Shown piece after piece: positions 54,508 to 63,715 of a stretch of DNA of 64,000 nt. The stretch comes from Palsa-147 sp963771905 (GTDB taxonomy: Bacteria; Acidobacteriota; Terriglobia; Acidiferrales; UBA7541): the NCBI GenBank assembly GCA_963771905.1, contig CAVYVI010000009.1, positions 434,001 through 498,000 on the forward strand, given 5' to 3'. The notes under the pieces are model-generated. The model was not told the DNA's origin, ran no database searches, and saw only the letters and a list, made by a program, of their open reading frames with translations. Both the position numbers and the translations under genes were made by a program. Position 1 is the first letter of the stretch. Every line of letters starts with the position of its first letter.

Positions 54508-55103
54508 GAAACGCAGCCTGACAACGCCGGACCTCGTCCTGCTCAGCGTTCTCGCGGAACGGCCGATGCACGGCTATGAGGCAAATCTAGAACTGGAGCG
54601 GCGGCAGGTGCGGGATTGGGCGGGCATTTCGCGGCCGCAGGTGTACTACTCGCTCGAAAAGCTGGCGCAGCTCGGGCTGCTCCGCGCCGGGGGAAAATGA
54701 CGAGCCTCTCGCCGGGCCCGAGCGGCGCGTCATGGAAACTACCGCGAAGGGCCGCGCGGCACTCGCGAGCGCGCTTGAAAGCGAGCACTGGGCCACGCAG
54801 CGCGACCGGCCGCTGTTCCTGACCTGGATGGCGCTGTCGTGGCAGGCACGACCTGCCGTCATTCGAAAGCAAATTCGCCGCCGCCGGAATTTCCTCGAGA
54901 ACGAACTGGCCCGCGAAGAGATCACTGTTCGCGCCATTCGACGCGAGGTGGGCCACCGATTCCACGAGGCGATTTGGATGGTCAGCCTGGTGATCGGCCA
55001 ACTTCAAAGCGAGCTGCGCTGGTTGGACAAAGTGAGTCGTGAACTCCGTCATCGCGCTCCGGCTCGCCATCCCGGCTTTCGCGAAAAGCATTCCGGAGAA
55101 TGA
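54494..55103 (+). pseudogene. PadR-family transcriptional regulator, interrupted by a frameshift
   Basis: The winged-helix N-terminus (TTPDLVLLSVLAERPMHGYE, ISRPQVYYSLEKLAQLGLLR) is read from ATG 54494 but stops at 54700 right after the G5 run 54689-54693. With four Gs the frame continues GENDEPLAGPERRVMETTAK into the PadR C-terminal dimerisation helices, ending at 55103. The joined product is about 200 residues, a normal PadR length. PadR proteins repress neighbouring genes on binding aromatic or other ligands; targets may be the Cdd1-like or VOC genes. Sequencing error or real break cannot be separated here. Confidence 0.85.
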
Positions 55104-55181
55104 ACGTAACCTGCCGATTTGCTCCGAGAAATCTTTCAGGGCGGTTTTACGGCGGCACCGCGATTTCGGTTACAATGAGCC

Positions 55182-55883
55182 ATGGGGAAGCCGAATTCAG
55201 GCTCGGAAGCCGGCGAGATGCTCCGCCGTGCGATTTATTCCGGGCTTTCCCGTGCCTATAACGGTGTGAAGCTCGATTCGACGGCCTACCTGCACCATCT
55301 CCGCCGGGCGCACCGACTGCCGATTGTTTCCTACCGCGACATGTTTTTGCTGCCGGTCGCCGCGATTGACCACGTAGCCGATCAGACCATCTCCGCATCG
55401 AAGAAAATCGCGGCGCTCGAAGGCGCCGGCGTGGGCATGGGCGGAATGCTGACCGTTCTGCCGGACATCAGCTTCCTCTCCATCATCGCGATGCGCATGC
55501 TGCAGAAGCTCAGCTTGATCTACGGTTTCGAATATTCGACCGAGGAAGAGGTCATTGAGCTATGGATCGCCGCGGGAACGGCCGCGGGCCTCGATCTCGG
55601 CCGAGATTTGCTCGAGAAGGAAGTGATCGAGCGATTCGTGCCGCGCGTCATGGAGCGCGTTGCGGCGCGGATGGGAGCGGAGATCGCGGAGAAATGGACG
55701 GCGCGGCTGATCCCCATCCTGAGCGGCGCAGTCGGCGGCGCGCTCAATTACTACTTCATTCGCGAATGGGGGCGCCGCGCGAAGATGCATTTCCGCGCGC
55801 GTCATCTCGCGCAGCGGCAATTCGAATTGGACGCGCCTTCCGTGCGTACGTTTAATCCTCCCAAGCCCCTACTCCCCGCTTGA
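55182..55883 (+). CDS. EcsC-family protein
   Basis: 233 residues. KKIAALEGAGVGMGGMLTVL followed by PDISFLSIIAMRMLQKLSLI and YGFEYSTEEE form the EcsC signature. Hydrophobic segments near 85-115 and 190-210 suggest membrane association. In Bacillus EcsC accompanies an ABC transporter, but function is poorly defined. The next gene encodes a LolD-like ATPase about 200 bp away. Confidence 0.82.
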   Translation: MGKPNSGSEAGEMLRRAIYSGLSRAYNGVKLDSTAYLHHLRRAHRLPIVSYRDMFLLPVAAIDHVADQTISASKKIAALEGAGVGMGGMLTVLPDISFLSIIAMRMLQKLSLIYGFEYSTEEEVIELWIAAGTAAGLDLGRDLLEKEVIERFVPRVMERVAARMGAEIAEKWTARLIPILSGAVGGALNYYFIREWGRRAKMHFRARHLAQRQFELDAPSVRTFNPPKPLLPA

Positions 55884-56078
55884 CGCCAATGCCACTCGAT
55901 TTTCGCTCTGAGCGCGGGCTTGTGTCCTGGCGGCAGAGGATTGGGAATCCGCCGCGGCGAACAATCTTGTAACCGAATCTTCTTTGTACGAAGTCTCATA
56001 ACTGTCTTCGCGCCAGCGTGTTAACCGCATCTTGCGCGCCCGGGAGTGGGCTGCCACCTGCAATTGGAGTAGGCAGAA

Positions 56079-56828
56079 ATGGAAATCGCGACTAGAATTG
56101 AGCCATCCCTTGAAGCGGAAAGTTCCTTTCGGGAGTTGGTGTTGGAACCCATACTCAAAACCGAAAATCTGTGGAAGGTGTATCGCTCGGGCCAGCTCGA
56201 TGTTCCGGCGTTGCGCGGCGTCAGTGTGGATGTGCTGCCGGGTGAGTTTGTCTCCGTCATGGGCCCGTCGGGTTGCGGTAAATCAACGCTTCTGCACGTG
56301 ATTGGAGGCCTCGCCAGCGCGACGCGCGGGCGCGTGCTTCTCGACGGCAACGATCTCTCGGCGCTCAGCGATGCCGCGCGGACGAAACTTCGCCGGCACA
56401 AAGTCGGCTTCGTCTTCCAGAAATTCAATCTCTTGCCCACGCTCACCGCGCAGGACAATATCGCGCTCGCGCAGCATATTCACGGCGACGGCTTTGATCC
56501 GCACCATTTCGAAGTAGTGACCTCGATGCTGGGACTGGCCGGCCGCTTGAAGCACAAGCCTTCCGAACTTTCCGGCGGGGAACAGCAGCGCGTGGCGATT
56601 GCGCGAGCGATTATTAATGAGCCGAAAATCGTTCTCGCGGACGAACCCACGGGGAATCTCGATACGAAAAGCTCGGAAAACGTTTTGAATATGCTGCGCC
56701 AATTGAACCGCGACCTGGGTCAGACGATCGTCATGATCACCCACAATCCCGAAGCGGCGGCGTACGGCCACCGCGTCCTGCACATGCGCGACGGCCTCGT
56801 TGTTGATGCGGCAGCCGCAGCGGACTGA
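56079..56828 (+). CDS. ABC transporter ATP-binding protein (LolD/MacB type)
   Basis: 249 residues. The first 28 residues are an extension before the core (LKTENLWKVYRSGQLDVPAL). Walker A GPSGCGKST near 69-77, Q-loop FQKFNLLP, signature ELSGGEQQRVAIARAI, Walker B IVLADEPTGNLD, switch ITHNPEAA. This group works with FtsX-type permeases in lipoprotein release or macrolide/peptide export. A one-helix protein follows at once and a LolA-like carrier soon after, supporting an envelope lipid or lipoprotein role. No permease is adjacent; several orphan permeases lie elsewhere in the window. Confidence 0.93.
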   Translation: MEIATRIEPSLEAESSFRELVLEPILKTENLWKVYRSGQLDVPALRGVSVDVLPGEFVSVMGPSGCGKSTLLHVIGGLASATRGRVLLDGNDLSALSDAARTKLRRHKVGFVFQKFNLLPTLTAQDNIALAQHIHGDGFDPHHFEVVTSMLGLAGRLKHKPSELSGGEQQRVAIARAIINEPKIVLADEPTGNLDTKSSENVLNMLRQLNRDLGQTIVMITHNPEAAAYGHRVLHMRDGLVVDAAAAAD

Positions 56829-56829
56829 G

Positions 56830-57240
56830 ATGCGCACACTCTGGCGCGGCATCGTTCGTACGCTATTCTGGTCGTACGAGCGCGGGAGCTGGCCGTATGA
56901 CGTGATGATCGTCGCGATTTTGATATTTGTGCTGGTGACGCCGCGGCGATGGTTCAACGATGAGCCCCAGACCACCGTGGTTGCAGCGCAGGCTGCTGCG
57001 GTCCAACTCCTGCAACAGGATGATGCCGCGAAGACGCGGACGTATCGCCTGAACGCCAGCGCTTTGGCGCCCAATAAACGCGCGCAGAAGGCCACGCCGG
57101 AGCTTGAGGAAGAAACGCACGAAATTCTCGGCCGCACGGTGGACGATCTGAAAGGGCGGACGTTTCAAGTCAGCCAGATCGATCCCGTGCGCGGCGATGA
57201 CGGTTCGGTGCAGTTTTACGACGTCTCGGTAAAGCTGTAA
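56830..57240 (+). CDS. Single-helix membrane protein of unknown function
   Basis: 136 residues starting one base after the ABC ATPase stop (TGAGATG). One membrane helix (DVMIVAILIFVLVTP) near 24-38, then an Ala/Gln/Lys-rich region and a C-terminal beta portion (RTFQVSQIDPVRGDDGSVQF). Tight coupling with the ATPase suggests a shared process. No family recognised. Confidence 0.75.
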   Translation: MRTLWRGIVRTLFWSYERGSWPYDVMIVAILIFVLVTPRRWFNDEPQTTVVAAQAAAVQLLQQDDAAKTRTYRLNASALAPNKRAQKATPELEEETHEILGRTVDDLKGRTFQVSQIDPVRGDDGSVQFYDVSVKL

Positions 57241-57364
57241 CTCCCCGCGCAAACGCTCGCATGTGCCCGCTGCTGGAACCCTATGGCGGCGAAATCCGTC
57301 CAATCTGGTGTGCTATGATTCGTGGGTTTTGTGCCCTCGGGGCGGAGGGCGCAAGGAGAATTTC

Positions 57365-58051
57365 TTGGTTCGAACCTGGCTCGTGGGAGTGTTTGCGGCG
57401 ATGATCGCGGTGGCGGGCGTTGCCGCGCCGCAGAAGCATTCGGCGTCGCTCGAACGGGTGCTCGAGCAGCTCGACGATCAGGCGCGTGATTTTCACGGCC
57501 TTTCGGCCGATGTCGAGCGGACGAAAGTTACCGTGGTGGTGAACGACAAGTCCACCGAGTCGGGCACCATTCTCGTCCACGGCGACAAGATGCGGCTCGA
57601 GCTGAAGAATCCGGACGAGCGGACGATCCTTCGAACCGGCGATTCTTTGTTTATCTTCAATCCCAAACTCAATCGAGTCGAGGAATTCAATCTCGGGAAA
57701 TACAAGGCGTTCGCCGACCAGTATTTGCTACTCGGGTTCGGAACTCCTGGGCGCGAGTTGAAAAAGGGCTATCTGGTGACGCTGCTGGGAGAGCCTGTCA
57801 TCGACGGGGAAAAAGTGGCGGAGCTCGAGCTCACGCCCAAATCAGAAGCGATGCGAGACCAGATATCGAAAATTCAGCTCTGGATCGAAGAGACGACGTG
57901 GCTTCCCGTGCAGCAGCAATTCTTTGAAACCGGCTCGGAAGATTATTTTATCGTGAAGTACACGAACATCGTTCGCAATCCGCAGATCAACGAGTCCGAA
58001 TTTAAACCGCACTGGCCGAAGGGCGCGGAGAAAATCAAGCCGCAGGGCTAG
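57365..58051 (+). CDS. LolA-like outer-membrane lipoprotein-sorting protein
   Basis: About 228 residues from a TTG six bases after AAGGAG; the frame is open further up but the signal (VRTWLVGVFAAMIAVAGVAA) marks this start. Beta-sheet domain with ERTKVTVVVNDKSTESGTIL, GDKMRLELKNPDERTILRTG and KIQLWIEETTWLPVQQQFFE, as in LolA/LolB folds with an open hydrophobic cavity. Together with the LolD-like ATPase it suggests a lipoprotein or lipid trafficking unit. The stop shares CTAG with the convergent decarboxylase gene. Confidence 0.85.
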   Translation: MVRTWLVGVFAAMIAVAGVAAPQKHSASLERVLEQLDDQARDFHGLSADVERTKVTVVVNDKSTESGTILVHGDKMRLELKNPDERTILRTGDSLFIFNPKLNRVEEFNLGKYKAFADQYLLLGFGTPGRELKKGYLVTLLGEPVIDGEKVAELELTPKSEAMRDQISKIQLWIEETTWLPVQQQFFETGSEDYFIVKYTNIVRNPQINESEFKPHWPKGAEKIKPQG

Positions 58052-59532
58052 TCGGCTGAAGTTTTGTTCGCCGCGCTGTTCGTCAATCGCTGCCGGGCAT
58101 CTTCCAAAGCGCGAATCAGAATGTTCAGATCTTCGGCCGTGGTGCGGTAATTCGTGATGCACGCGCGGAGGACGGGCTGGCCCGCGCCGATGCGCGTGGT
58201 CGAAATCCAGGCGTGACCCGAGCAGACGACGTCACGCACGATGGCTTCGAGCTCCTCGGCGGAATTCCGTTGTGGATTCCGCGCGTCCGTGAAGCATACG
58301 ACCGGCAACGGCGTTGCATTGGCGATGTTCCAGCCGTTGGCCGCGAGTTCCCGCCGCAACTCCGCGCCCATCTCGGTCATGTGACGCATCGCTTGGGCGT
58401 AACCGTCCCACCCCGCGACGCTCAGCGAGAGAAACAGCTTCAATCCGATGAATCGCCGCGACCATTGCAGGGAATGCGCCAGCGGATCCTCGACGCCGTC
58501 GGCTTTCGGCGGCACGTAGGCGGCGGCGATCTGGAACGTCCGGCCGAGAATGTCCGCGTGGCGCGTCAAATACACTCCGGCCGCGATGGGAACGGACAGC
58601 CATTTGTGCGCATCGAGGGTGATCGAGTCCGCGCGTTCGATGCCATTCAGGAGCGGGCGCAATTCAGGAACGAGCGCCGCCGCGCCGCCCCACGCGGCAT
58701 CGGCATGCAGCCAGAGATTTTCGCTCGCAGCCGCTTCAGCCAATTCCGGCAGCGGATCGATGACGCCTGCGCTCGTTGTTCCCACTGTTGCGACGACCAT
58801 GAAAGGAGCGAAGCCGCGCCTCCGATCGTCCTGGATTGCGGAACGAAGCGCCGGCACGTCCATTCGCAATTTCGCGTCCACCGGAATTATGCGCACGGAT
58901 TCGTCGCCGAGCCCGGTCAATCGCGCCATCTTGTGAAACGAGTGATGGCTCTCCGAGGAAACGTAGAACACCGGCTGCGCGGCAAGCGCTCGCAATCCTT
59001 CGCTCTGCCAGCGGGGAAATTTCGCCGTCAACGCCGTCAGAAGAGCGGTGTGATTCGCTTCGGAGCCGCCTGAGGCGAATGTGCCATCCACTTCGCCCGG
59101 CGAATATCCGAAGCGCTCGCCGAACGCGCGGATCAGAAAGTTTTCGACTTCGACGGCGAAGGGCGCGTGCTTCCATACCGCGAGTTGCGGATTCAGCGCT
59201 GCGACGAGCGTATCGGCCGCGATTCCCATCGTGGTGGGCGCGGGATTGAAGAGCCCGAAGTAGCGCGGATGCCCGACGTTGACTTGCGTGCGCGCGAGAC
59301 CTTCCGCCGCAAGGCGGAGTGCATCGAGAGGCAGTAGCGGCTTCGCGAAATCGACTCGAGCGAGCAGGTCGCGAACTTCCGGCAGGGTCATCTCGGTCAC
59401 GACCGGCCGATCCGCGACCGTCGTGACGTAATTCTCGATCAGACGTTCAGTCTCCGCCCACACATCGCGGCGCGTGCCGGCACCGAGAAGCAGAGCTTTC
59501 TCCGGATTTTCCTGCGCAGATTTTTCAGACAT
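58048..59532 (-). CDS. PLP-dependent aromatic-L-amino-acid decarboxylase family enzyme
   Basis: 494 residues. Group II decarboxylase: FASGGSEANHTALLTAL, HSFHKMARLTG with the stacking His, WLHADAAWGG with the PLP Asp, and LDAHKWLSVP with the Schiff-base Lys. The C-terminal domain is complete. Likely decarboxylates an aromatic amino acid such as tyrosine or tryptophan to an amine, or glutamate/cysteine-sulfinate-like substrates; sequence alone does not decide. Lies 54 bp downstream of Ada on the same strand. Confidence 0.92.
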   Translation of the reverse strand: MSEKSAQENPEKALLLGAGTRRDVWAETERLIENYVTTVADRPVVTEMTLPEVRDLLARVDFAKPLLPLDALRLAAEGLARTQVNVGHPRYFGLFNPAPTTMGIAADTLVAALNPQLAVWKHAPFAVEVENFLIRAFGERFGYSPGEVDGTFASGGSEANHTALLTALTAKFPRWQSEGLRALAAQPVFYVSSESHHSFHKMARLTGLGDESVRIIPVDAKLRMDVPALRSAIQDDRRRGFAPFMVVATVGTTSAGVIDPLPELAEAAASENLWLHADAAWGGAAALVPELRPLLNGIERADSITLDAHKWLSVPIAAGVYLTRHADILGRTFQIAAAYVPPKADGVEDPLAHSLQWSRRFIGLKLFLSLSVAGWDGYAQAMRHMTEMGAELRRELAANGWNIANATPLPVVCFTDARNPQRNSAEELEAIVRDVVCSGHAWISTTRIGAGQPVLRACITNYRTTAEDLNILIRALEDARQRLTNSAANKTSAD

Positions 59533-59586
59533 GTCAGACCACCCCGGGGCGAATGACTTGCGGTGGCGGCGCGCGCCGCGACTCGA

Positions 59587-60711
59587 TCAGCGCGCCGCCT
59601 TCCTGGCTCGCGCGGATTCATGCTCGAGAAGCGTTTGTTTCCGCGAAATTCCCCAGCGATAGCCGGCCAGATTGCCGTCTTCGCGCACCACGCGATGGCA
59701 CGGCACGACGATGGAGGTTGGATTCGTAGCGCACGCGCGCGCGACGGCTCGCACCGCGGTTGGCTGGCCGATCGCGCGCGCCACTTGCGTGTAAGTGCGC
59801 GTCGTGCCGTACGGAATTCGCCGCAACTCTTCCCAGACGCGGCGCTGAAACGCCGTCGCTTGCACGTCGGTGGGCAGATCGAGGCGCGGCTCGCGTCCGC
59901 GAAGGTGTTCGACGATGGCGTGCACCCAGTCTTCGAGGGCGTGGCGATCGCGCTCGATTTCCGCGCGGGGATATTCCCGGCGAAGTTCGGATTCGAGCTT
60001 CGCGTCATTGCCGTGGAGATAGACCGCGCTGATGCCGCGCTCGGTTGCGGCGACGAGGACGCGTCCGAGAGGCGAAGCGGCGATGGTATAGCGAATATGC
60101 ATTCCGGCCCCGCCACGGCGATACGTCGCGGGCGTCATGCCGAGCTGTTCCGGTGCGCGTTCATAGAGGCGGCTGCTGGAGCCGAATCCGGCGTCGTAAA
60201 GTGCGGTGGTCACGTTATCTCCTTTTCGCAATCGCGATTTCAAGCGGCGCATGCGGTGTGCATCGACATATTGCCGCGGGGTTACGCCGATCGTGCGGCG
60301 GAAAGCGCGCTCGAGTTGATGCGCGCTGAGCCCGGCACGGGGCGCGAGAGCCGAAAGCGTGAGCGCCGCAGCACTATCCGCTCCGTTCGAACCGGCGAGA
60401 ACGTTTTCGATATAGCGGCAGACGCGCGCGACCGCAGCTGCCTGCGGATCGTCTTGCTCCGCCTGATGCGGCCGGCACCGCCGGCACGGCCGGAAGCCTT
60501 TGCGCTCGGCATCCTCGGGCAGGCGGAAGAAAGCCACCTGGCCGCGGCTCGGTTTGCGCGAAGGGCACGATGGCCGGCAATAGATTCCCGTTGAGCGTAC
60601 GGCGTAGACGAACGCGCCGTCGGCGATGCGATCACGCGTTTGCACGGCGTGCCAGCGCGAATCAGGATCGCGGTTGATTCTTGCGGCGGCGTGATTGTGC
60701 AGGGCGCTCAT
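59587..60711 (-). CDS. ada: Ada: methylphosphotriester/O6-methylguanine-DNA methyltransferase and regulator
   Basis: 374 residues. N-terminal zinc domain with the four Cys of YCRPSCPSRKP and FRPCRRCRP; the first accepts methyl groups from phosphotriesters. An AraC-type DNA-binding region (about 95-185; TLSALAPRAGLSAHQLERAF) follows, then the Ogt domain with PCHRVVREDGNLAGYRWG where the Cys accepts methyl from O6-methylguanine. All residues for suicide repair and self-activation are present. Regulates its own promoter after alkylation damage. Confidence 0.96.
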   Translation of the reverse strand: MSALHNHAAARINRDPDSRWHAVQTRDRIADGAFVYAVRSTGIYCRPSCPSRKPSRGQVAFFRLPEDAERKGFRPCRRCRPHQAEQDDPQAAAVARVCRYIENVLAGSNGADSAAALTLSALAPRAGLSAHQLERAFRRTIGVTPRQYVDAHRMRRLKSRLRKGDNVTTALYDAGFGSSSRLYERAPEQLGMTPATYRRGGAGMHIRYTIAASPLGRVLVAATERGISAVYLHGNDAKLESELRREYPRAEIERDRHALEDWVHAIVEHLRGREPRLDLPTDVQATAFQRRVWEELRRIPYGTTRTYTQVARAIGQPTAVRAVARACATNPTSIVVPCHRVVREDGNLAGYRWGISRKQTLLEHESARARKAAR

Positions 60712-60995
60712 CGGTTGCTCTCAATGTCCCCAAATTACAGAATCGCGGGCGCGCTGGCTATCCGATTCTTGCGGGCAATCTGGCCAAATTGGACGCGCCG
60801 TTCCGCGGGAGGGTAGCGACGAAATTCGAGCTACGCGAAGGCGGATCGCGCGGGGCGAGCGAACAAAATGCGAAGAATCTGTTTACTCTTTGAACCAAGC
60901 CGTCATCTCTCCGCGTTGACCTAAGTTGCAGAATTCGAGATAGTTCACCCACTCGACATGCTCTGTGCCGGGCGACCTTGGGGGGTCTTCACAAA

Positions 60996-61502
60996 ATGGC
61001 GGCTGCGCGGGATCCATTGGGGCAGCTAGGTGGCGGCGTTTCCCACAGACCTGTGGAAAATCGCGCCGAACCCCTGAAGAGACTCGAAACCGTTCGTCCC
61101 CGCAGGATCTTTCTTGTGCCCACGCACGCCGTGGGACTCGCGTTTGAGCGCCGCTGCAGCCCACGCGCCCCACTGAATCTTCCGCTTCGACTCATTAGCG
61201 TTAACGGCCAGGCCCAGCCCTTCCCGACTACGCTGGTCACGAAGAATATCAGTTCGAGCGGCGTATTTTTTCTCGCGCCGCGCGAAATTGAAAACGGCGC
61301 CGCGATCGAAATGGAAGTGGGGTTGATCGGCCGGCCGCTGGGCCAGGGCAGCGTGCTCATGCGCACAGCGGCACACGTCGTGCGCGTGGAAGATTGCGAC
61401 ACGCCCGGCTGGCGCGGCTACGCAGCCACGTTCGATGACATCGCATTTAAGCGCGACGACACGCTCCCGATGCGCTATGAGTCGCTCGCCACGGCGCACT
61501 GA
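60996..61502 (+). CDS. PilZ-domain protein (c-di-GMP binding, probable)
   Basis: 168 residues from the ATG at 60996 behind GGGGGG; later GTG starts are possible since the first 50 residues lack family similarity. The PilZ domain has RRCSPRAPLNLPLRL as RxxxR-type arm, VTKNISSSGVFFLAP as the D/NxSxxG strand, and AAHVVRVED near the end. It would respond to cyclic di-GMP, such as made by the GGDEF protein at 3845. Preceding gap 60712-60995 shows nothing recognisable. Confidence 0.8.
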   Translation: MAAARDPLGQLGGGVSHRPVENRAEPLKRLETVRPRRIFLVPTHAVGLAFERRCSPRAPLNLPLRLISVNGQAQPFPTTLVTKNISSSGVFFLAPREIENGAAIEMEVGLIGRPLGQGSVLMRTAAHVVRVEDCDTPGWRGYAATFDDIAFKRDDTLPMRYESLATAH

Positions 61503-61538
61503 GCGCCTCTCTCCGATCTCTGCTACCATAAAATTCCC

Positions 61539-62192
61539 GTGAATCGTTCCCGTTTTCCCGCGCGCGCAGTGCTTTTCGATTGGGACGGCACGCTCCTGAA
61601 TTCCTATCGCGCCGATTCTCGCGCGTACCTGCGGATGTTTCGCGATCTCGACATCGACTGGGGCATGAGCGAGCTCGAACGCCACTATTCGCCGAACTGG
61701 CATCGCGTCTACCGCGCCGCTAAGCTGCCGCGCAAGATGTGGGAGAAGGCCGATCTCTTGTGGCATCGCGCGTACGAAAAGGAATCGCCCGCGCTCTTGC
61801 CTGGCGCAAGGCGCGCGATCCGGCAACTCGCGCCGAATTTCACGCTCGGCATCGTGACCAGCGGCAATCGCCGCCGCGTTCATCAGCAATTGCGCAAATT
61901 CAACCTGGCCGCACATTTTGCCGCGTGCGTGTGCGCGGAAGATGCGTCCCGGCGCAAGCCCCATCCCGCGCCGCTGATCCTCGCGCTGCGGACGCTCGAT
62001 TTGCCGCCGGAGGCGTGCGTCTACGTGGGCGATTCGCCCGAGGACGTTGAAATGGCGCGTCGCGCGAAAGTGCGGGTGATCGGCGTCTGCGGCCCGTTCC
62101 CCACGGCAGCGCGAGTGCGCGCGGCGCGGCCCGACCTCATGCTCGATTCCGTCGCCGAGCTTCCCGAATGGATGGAGGCAATTGACGCGTAG
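61539..62192 (+). CDS. HAD-superfamily hydrolase (phosphoglycolate phosphatase-like)
   Basis: 217 residues from a GTG. Motif I FDWDGTLLNSY with the nucleophile Asp, motif II GIVTSGNRR, motif III Lys in RRKPHP, motif IV VYVGDSPEDVEMARRAKV. The alpha-helical cap lies between residues 25 and 90. A small-molecule phosphatase; the substrate is not fixed by sequence. Stands 36 bp after the PilZ gene. Confidence 0.92.
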   Translation: MNRSRFPARAVLFDWDGTLLNSYRADSRAYLRMFRDLDIDWGMSELERHYSPNWHRVYRAAKLPRKMWEKADLLWHRAYEKESPALLPGARRAIRQLAPNFTLGIVTSGNRRRVHQQLRKFNLAAHFAACVCAEDASRRKPHPAPLILALRTLDLPPEACVYVGDSPEDVEMARRAKVRVIGVCGPFPTAARVRAARPDLMLDSVAELPEWMEAIDA

Positions 62193-62254
62193 CCTCTGCG
62201 GCGTCTGGCCTTCACGAGCGTTGCGTGCGTCGCCTGTCGTTCTCGAGGTGCAAA

Positions 62255-63115
62255 TTAATTGTGCGGCGTGGGAGGCGGGGAAGTCGCGCCGGGAGCTGCC
62301 GGAGCCGTCGTCGATTCCGCGGCCTTCACCGCGATAGGATTCGGCGCGAAATTCTTGGAACGCACGACCAGGCGCATCGGCAGATTCTGACCGCCGGGCA
62401 CGCTGATGAAATCGTCGGAGCTGATGTACGTCGGGAACCAGTATTTGCCGTCGATATTTTCGCGGTACGTGTCGAACATCGTGAACGGCAGTGGCGCGCC
62501 TTCGGGTTCGACCTCGCGCACGAATTTGCCCGAGCTCTTGACGATTGCGAAGTCGCGATTGTCCACCCAAACCACGCCGTCGAAAAAGGCCTGCTTGCGC
62601 GAAACCTGTTTCGGCTGTACGCGAAAGATGTAGGTGTTGAGTTCGTCGAGTTTTTCCACGCCTTCGTATCTCAGGTTGTAGTTGGGGAGCTGATCGGTGG
62701 TGAGAACGAAGAGAGGCAGGCTGACGATCGTCTTCACGTCTTCGAGCGTGAACGCGGTTTGCTTCAGCGTCGAGACCGGCTGCTTCACGATGCGCTCGTA
62801 ACGCTGCCCATCGGACTTCATGTACATCTCGCCCTCGACGATGTACGCACCACCCGGATCGCTCATCTCCTGGACGCGCACGGATTGATCGAAGGCGTAT
62901 TCGTCGTAAGCCTTCTTCATGCGGTCTTCGTTGGCCGCAAAGCGATGAATAATGTCGTCGACGGGAACGGGTGGCGGCGCAACCACCTTGGGCTGCGGCG
63001 CAATCGTCTTCGTTTCGTATTTCGGCGGCGGCTCAACGGGCCCGGAGGTTTGCGCGCGGGCCACGCCCGCGGCGGCGAACAATCCGGCAGCCGCAAAAAC
63101 GGCAATCGTTCTCAC
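62255..63115 (-). CDS. Exported LolA-like/outer-membrane lipoprotein-sorting-type protein
   Basis: 286 residues from a GTG eight bases after GAGGA; the signal RTIAVFAAAGLFAAAGVARA follows immediately. After a Pro-rich linker (EPPPKYETKTIAPQPKVVAP) comes a beta-rich domain with YIVEGEMYMKSDGQRYERIV, YIFRVQPKQVSRKQAFFDG and RENIDGKYWFPTYISSDDF. The latter two match the LolA/outer-membrane lipoprotein sorting fold used by acidobacterial exported proteins. Ends with an Ala/Pro-rich tail. Function inferred from fold only. Confidence 0.75.
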   Translation of the reverse strand: MRTIAVFAAAGLFAAAGVARAQTSGPVEPPPKYETKTIAPQPKVVAPPPVPVDDIIHRFAANEDRMKKAYDEYAFDQSVRVQEMSDPGGAYIVEGEMYMKSDGQRYERIVKQPVSTLKQTAFTLEDVKTIVSLPLFVLTTDQLPNYNLRYEGVEKLDELNTYIFRVQPKQVSRKQAFFDGVVWVDNRDFAIVKSSGKFVREVEPEGAPLPFTMFDTYRENIDGKYWFPTYISSDDFISVPGGQNLPMRLVVRSKNFAPNPIAVKAAESTTAPAAPGATSPPPTPHN

Positions 63116-63183
63116 TGGGAGTTTCCTCAACGGCTTAGATGCATGAAGCGGCGCGAGCGCTGGCTGCCTGCGAGCTGGTGCGG

Positions 63184-63612
63184 TCACGCTCGAAGTTCAT
63201 CCGCCTGCCAGTTCTGCACCATTTTCTTGATGGTGGTGCGGTCGGTGACATTGTCAGCGAGGACCTTGCGCGCGAGTTCGGGCAGCTCGGCATCGCTCGC
63301 GAAGCGCAAGCTGATGAGTTGCGCGGGGGTGAACTCGACGATGCGCGGCTTCAAATCCGCGGGAAGCAGTTGCTGCATGCGCAGGCGCATCTCGAGACGG
63401 ATCACGCGATCCTGCACCGCCAGCGCAAACATGCGCGCTTGAAGCGCAAGCAAGAGCAGCGCGACGGCCACGAGCACTGCAAAAGCGGTGCCGACCGAGA
63501 AATACTTCACGGCGTAATAGACCGACCAGCCGACGTTGATGAGGAGCACCGGCAGGACGAAGAAATGGAACGCCGGAACGAACTTCGCGTGATTCTGAAA
63601 ATTCTGTGCCAT
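63184..63612 (-). CDS. DUF6526-like membrane protein
   Basis: 142 residues from the ATG at 63612 behind AGGAGAC. Start AQNFQNHAKFVPAFHFFVLP is typical of a small two-helix family; helices at about 14-32 and 42-62, then a soluble helical part (RVIRLEMRLRMQQLLPADLK, LISLRFASDAELPELARKVL). Function unknown. Confidence 0.82.
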   Translation of the reverse strand: MAQNFQNHAKFVPAFHFFVLPVLLINVGWSVYYAVKYFSVGTAFAVLVAVALLLLALQARMFALAVQDRVIRLEMRLRMQQLLPADLKPRIVEFTPAQLISLRFASDAELPELARKVLADNVTDRTTIKKMVQNWQADELRA

Positions 63613-63715
63613 CTGTAGGTCTCCTGTTCCTATCGAATGCGGGTGCAAGCTGCCCGGATTCTAGCAGAAGGTCGTTGCGCGAGTCTCACCCGGCCGGGTT
63701 CCTTTCCTGCGCGGC

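Noticed and set aside
61026..62570. A 514-codon minus-strand frame opposite the PilZ and HAD genes
   Set aside because: Overlaps two well-supported genes; Arg/His-rich translation typical of shadows.
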